From assembly GCF_030122845.1 (NCBI RefSeq), contig NZ_CP126084.1, positions 372,001 to 436,000 of the forward strand: a stretch of DNA of 64,000 nucleotides. Direction: 5' to 3'. The notes beneath the pieces were generated by a model, which was given only the letters and a program-made list of their open reading frames with translations, made no database searches and was not told the origin of the DNA. The position numbers were made by a program, and so were the translations under genes. Shown in pieces: positions 61,683 through 64,000 of the stretch; position 1 is the first letter of the stretch; every line of letters starts with the position of its first letter. This stretch comes from Paenibacillus woosongensis (GTDB lineage Bacteria > Bacillota > Bacilli > Paenibacillales > Paenibacillaceae).

Positions 61683-61723
61683 ATGTCAAACGATTGACAT
61701 ATGTTAAAGGTTTGACATACAAT
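61683..61723 (+). promoter_or_regulatory. Sigma-A promoter of the last ABC operon with overlapping palindromic operator
   Basis: TTGACA (61694-61699) and TACAAT (61718-61723), 18 bases apart. ATGTCAA-ACGA-TTGACAT (61683-61700) overlaps the -35; a further half-site TTGACAT lies at 61712. A likely target of the LacI protein encoded just upstream. Confidence 0.75.
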
Positions 61724-61740
61724 CTTAATTGCAAGCATGC

Positions 61741-61754
61741 TGCAAGCGATTACA
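61741..61754 (+). promoter_or_regulatory. Candidate cre (CcpA) site downstream of the promoter
   Basis: TGCAAGCGATTACA matches the cre consensus TGWAANCGNTNWCA at all but one position, within ~30 bases of the start point: typical for roadblock repression. CAAGCGCTTG at 61772-61781 is a second, shorter palindrome. Confidence 0.65.
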
Positions 61755-61834
61755 TTACGGCAAGTGATTCAAGCGCTTGCCACACCAAACATGAACCATT
61801 AGTTTCCAGTAACTTAATTAACGGGGGGAAAGCA

Positions 61835-63169
61835 ATGAAACGATTGAATGGGTTGAGCGTGACAGTAATTTTTGTACTTTTGGCAATGATTGTGTCGGCC
61901 TGTGGAGGGAGCGGCGGCAATTCCCTCAGTGGTGAGACGGGCAGTAACGGAGCTAACGCGTCGGGCAAAGCCGTTAAAATCTCTCTACTGAACTCAAAAG
62001 GTGAAATCCAGACTCAGCTTGAAGAAGCAGCAAAGGCGTTCCACGAGGATAATCCGGATATCACCCTGGAAATCATGGCTGCTCCGGCAGGCACCTCTCC
62101 ATTCGAGCGGGCTTCCACTTTGTATGCCTCGGGAAATCCGCCAACGATGATGATGCTCGATACAGGGGATGTAGAGAAGTTTAAGGATCGGATTCTTGAT
62201 TTGAGCGAGGAGAAGTGGAATGCGGATGCCGTCGAGAATGCGACGAACCTGACGACATTCGATGGCAAGAATTATGGCTTCCCGCTAGCGATCGAAGGCT
62301 ATGGCTTCATTTACAACAAAGCCGTTCTTGATGAAGCGGCGGGCGGCAGCTTCGATCCGTCTACGGTGAAGACCAGAGATGATCTGGAAAATTTGTTTAA
62401 GCAGATTGAAGCGTCCGGCAAAAAGGCGCTGATCATCTCTCCAATGGATTGGTCGCTAGGCGCCCACTTCCTGCCCTTGGCTTATGCCGGACAGAACAAG
62501 GACATGGCCGAAGTGAACAAATTCATGGATTCATTGAAGGCCGGCACAGAAGACTTATTGGGTAATGCTGTACTGAATGGCCTGTTGGATACATTCGATA
62601 TGATGAAACAATACAATATCGACAAGAAGTCTCCATTAGCGGGTGTATATGAGCGCGGCCCTGAAGTGCTCGGCAAAGGCGAGGTGGGCATTTGGTTCCA
62701 AGGCAACTGGGCCTGGCCGCAAATTCAAGATTTCGACACCGCAAACGGAGCTTACGGCTTCCTGCCAGTACCGATCAGCAACAACCCGGAAGACTACGGC
62801 AATCAGGAAATTTCATCAGCGGTTTCCAAGCGGATCATTGTAGATAAAGAGAAGAGTACGCCTGAACAGCAGGAAGCGGCGAAGAAATTCCTGAATTGGA
62901 TTGTATACGAGGAGAAAGGCCAGGACTTCCTGGTCAACCAAGCAAGCATTATTCCGGCGTTTAAGAATATCACGATTCCGGCCGCTGATCCGCTCGGCCA
63001 GTCCATTCAGGACTACATCGCCAGAGGCAAATCCCAAGAGTCCATGAGTACTCTTCCCGCGGATCACTGGGCCAAGGTCGGTGCTTCGATGCAGAAATAT
63101 TTAAACGATTCCGGCGATCGGGCTACATTGATTAAAGAAATCGAAGAGTATTGGACAAGCGTGAAGTAA
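61835..63169 (+). CDS. Sugar-binding lipoprotein of the last ABC importer
   Basis: 444 residues from the ATG at 61835 (GGGGGGAA upstream); the longer open frame from 61694 is untranslated leader. Lipobox VSAC with Cys23, Gly/Ser linker. Family 1 solute-binding protein: KISLLNSKGEIQTQLEEAAKAFHEDNPDITLEIMAAPAGTSPFERASTLYASGNPPTMMMLD near the start, GKGEVGIWFQGNWAW in the middle. Transcription is set by the operator and cre sites upstream. The ligand is unknown; the partner permease follows. Confidence 0.92.
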   Translation: MKRLNGLSVTVIFVLLAMIVSACGGSGGNSLSGETGSNGANASGKAVKISLLNSKGEIQTQLEEAAKAFHEDNPDITLEIMAAPAGTSPFERASTLYASGNPPTMMMLDTGDVEKFKDRILDLSEEKWNADAVENATNLTTFDGKNYGFPLAIEGYGFIYNKAVLDEAAGGSFDPSTVKTRDDLENLFKQIEASGKKALIISPMDWSLGAHFLPLAYAGQNKDMAEVNKFMDSLKAGTEDLLGNAVLNGLLDTFDMMKQYNIDKKSPLAGVYERGPEVLGKGEVGIWFQGNWAWPQIQDFDTANGAYGFLPVPISNNPEDYGNQEISSAVSKRIIVDKEKSTPEQQEAAKKFLNWIVYEEKGQDFLVNQASIIPAFKNITIPAADPLGQSIQDYIARGKSQESMSTLPADHWAKVGASMQKYLNDSGDRATLIKEIEEYWTSVK

Positions 63170-63269
63170 TCTATTTACATCAGATGACAAGATGAAGTGA
63201 TGGGTAAGAGCACATCGTGTATCTTATCCATCGCTTTCTTCACAATGACAGAGGAAAAGAGGAATCGTT

Positions 63270-64000
63270 ATGATCAAAGAAAAGGAATGGTGGCCACGGC
63301 TTCGGACGAGATTGCTGTTTACCGGCCCGACCTTATTCGCTTTTCTTACCGTAATGATCGTTCCATTTATTTATGGTATTTATCTGACCTTCACGAATTG
63401 GGACGGTATCGCGACGACACATACGCTAGTAGGGTTCGAGAATTATGGAAAAGTGTTTCAAGACGAGGTCTTCTGGAAGTCCTTCGGATTGACGCTGAAA
63501 TATGTATTGTTTACCGTCATCCTGGTCAACACCGTTGCCTTTCTATTAGCCTTTGGACTAACGAGAGGATTGAAAGGCCAGAATATATTCCGGGCCGGGT
63601 TCTTCATACCGAATCTGGTCGGCGGCATCGTGCTCGGTCTGATCTGGCAGTTTATTTTCTCAAATGTTCTGGTATTCATAGGAGAGAAGGCGGGAATTCC
63701 GCTATTCAGCACATCCTGGCTGGCTGATCCGCAGAAAGCCTTCTGGGCTCTCATCATTGTGACCATTTGGCAGTACGCCGGGTATATGATGGTCATTTAT
63801 ATCGCTGGGCTCATGAGCGTCCCTAACGATATATTGGAGGCAGCGAGCATCGATGGCGCCAATGGCTGGACGAAGCTGCGGACGATGACTTTGCCGCTGA
63901 TGGTTCCCTCGTTTATCGTTTGTATATTTTTGACGCTGCAGCGCGGTTTTATGGTCTATGACGTCAACCTGTCGCTGACGAAGGGCGGCCCCTTCAAGAG
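63270..64000 (+). CDS. Sugar ABC permease, MalF type (3' end outside window)
   Basis: The open frame from the ATG at 63270 (GAGGAAAAGAGGAA upstream) runs unbroken to the window end, 243 codons visible of an expected ~290. Five or six spans beginning LLFTGPTLFAFLTVMIVPFIYGIYLTFTNWDG. EAA loop: LEAASIDGANGWTKLRTMTLPLMVPSFIVCIF. Ends in NLSLTKGGPFK, the conserved stretch before the last helix. The reading at 63197-63727 in another frame is a shadow. A MalG-type permease should follow. Confidence 0.92.
   Translation, partial: MIKEKEWWPRLRTRLLFTGPTLFAFLTVMIVPFIYGIYLTFTNWDGIATTHTLVGFENYGKVFQDEVFWKSFGLTLKYVLFTVILVNTVAFLLAFGLTRGLKGQNIFRAGFFIPNLVGGIVLGLIWQFIFSNVLVFIGEKAGIPLFSTSWLADPQKAFWALIIVTIWQYAGYMMVIYIAGLMSVPNDILEAASIDGANGWTKLRTMTLPLMVPSFIVCIFLTLQRGFMVYDVNLSLTKGGPFK

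Overview
The window looks like chromosomal DNA of a Paenibacillus-type Gram-positive bacterium. Reasons seen in the sequence: strong GGAGG ribosome binding sites, many rho-independent terminators, lipoprotein signals ending in a lipobox Cys, four sugar ABC importers without their own ATPase, YesM/YesN-like sensor/AraC pairs, and an S-layer-anchored (SLH) glycosidase. No rRNA, tRNA, CRISPR array or transposase gene was recognised. The genus is an inference from gene content.

Layout. 1-3600: tail of an SPFH/zinc-ribbon protein, then a decayed stretch: a frameshifted lipoprotein, an orphan ydaO-like (c-di-AMP) riboswitch relic and a broken MFS pump whose TetR regulator and palindromic operator survive. 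3.7-13.6 kb: a sugar ABC importer (minus strand) divergent from a sensor kinase, followed by VOC-VOC-SDR-ThuA catabolic genes, the AraC-type response regulator (minus strand) and a UPF0303 gene. 13.7-15.2 kb: an SGNH hydrolase and a small toxin-antitoxin pair. 15.2-19.4 kb: an aliphatic sulfonate operon (ssuA-ssuD-ssuC-ssuB). 19.5-21.7 kb: a GPH sugar symporter overlapping a ChbG-like deacetylase. 21.9-24.3 kb: a type VII-like polymorphic toxin with a damaged or frameshifted EndoU-like tip and two AT-rich genes behind it, the likely immunity cassette.

24.3-34.1 kb is a sulfated-glycan utilisation cluster: sensor kinase, AraC response regulator, sugar-binding lipoprotein, two permeases, a Cys-type sulfatase and its radical-SAM maturase. 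34.1-39.4 kb: a split chromate transporter, a ROK regulator, about 1 kb of degenerate DNA, a small membrane protein and an aldo/keto reductase.

39.6-56.8 kb is a second glycan locus built around three GH30 enzymes in three locations (secreted; no export signal; 1895-residue SLH-anchored), an Lpl/Ytc-type importer, a LacI regulator and a membrane AraC regulator. A 15-base identical palindromic core lies before the first GH30 gene and over the LacI promoter, tying both ends into one regulon. 56.9-60.5 kb: OhrR with glutathione peroxidase, a LysE exporter with its AraC regulator, and a CPBP protease. 60.5-64 kb: a LacI regulator and the start of another sugar ABC operon with a strong promoter and a CcpA (cre) site, cut by the window end.

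The two glycan loci share one logic: extracellular hydrolases make oligosaccharides, lipoprotein and permeases import them (an MsmX-like ATPase must come from elsewhere), and sensor kinase/AraC or LacI/AraC pairs plus probable CcpA sites set expression.
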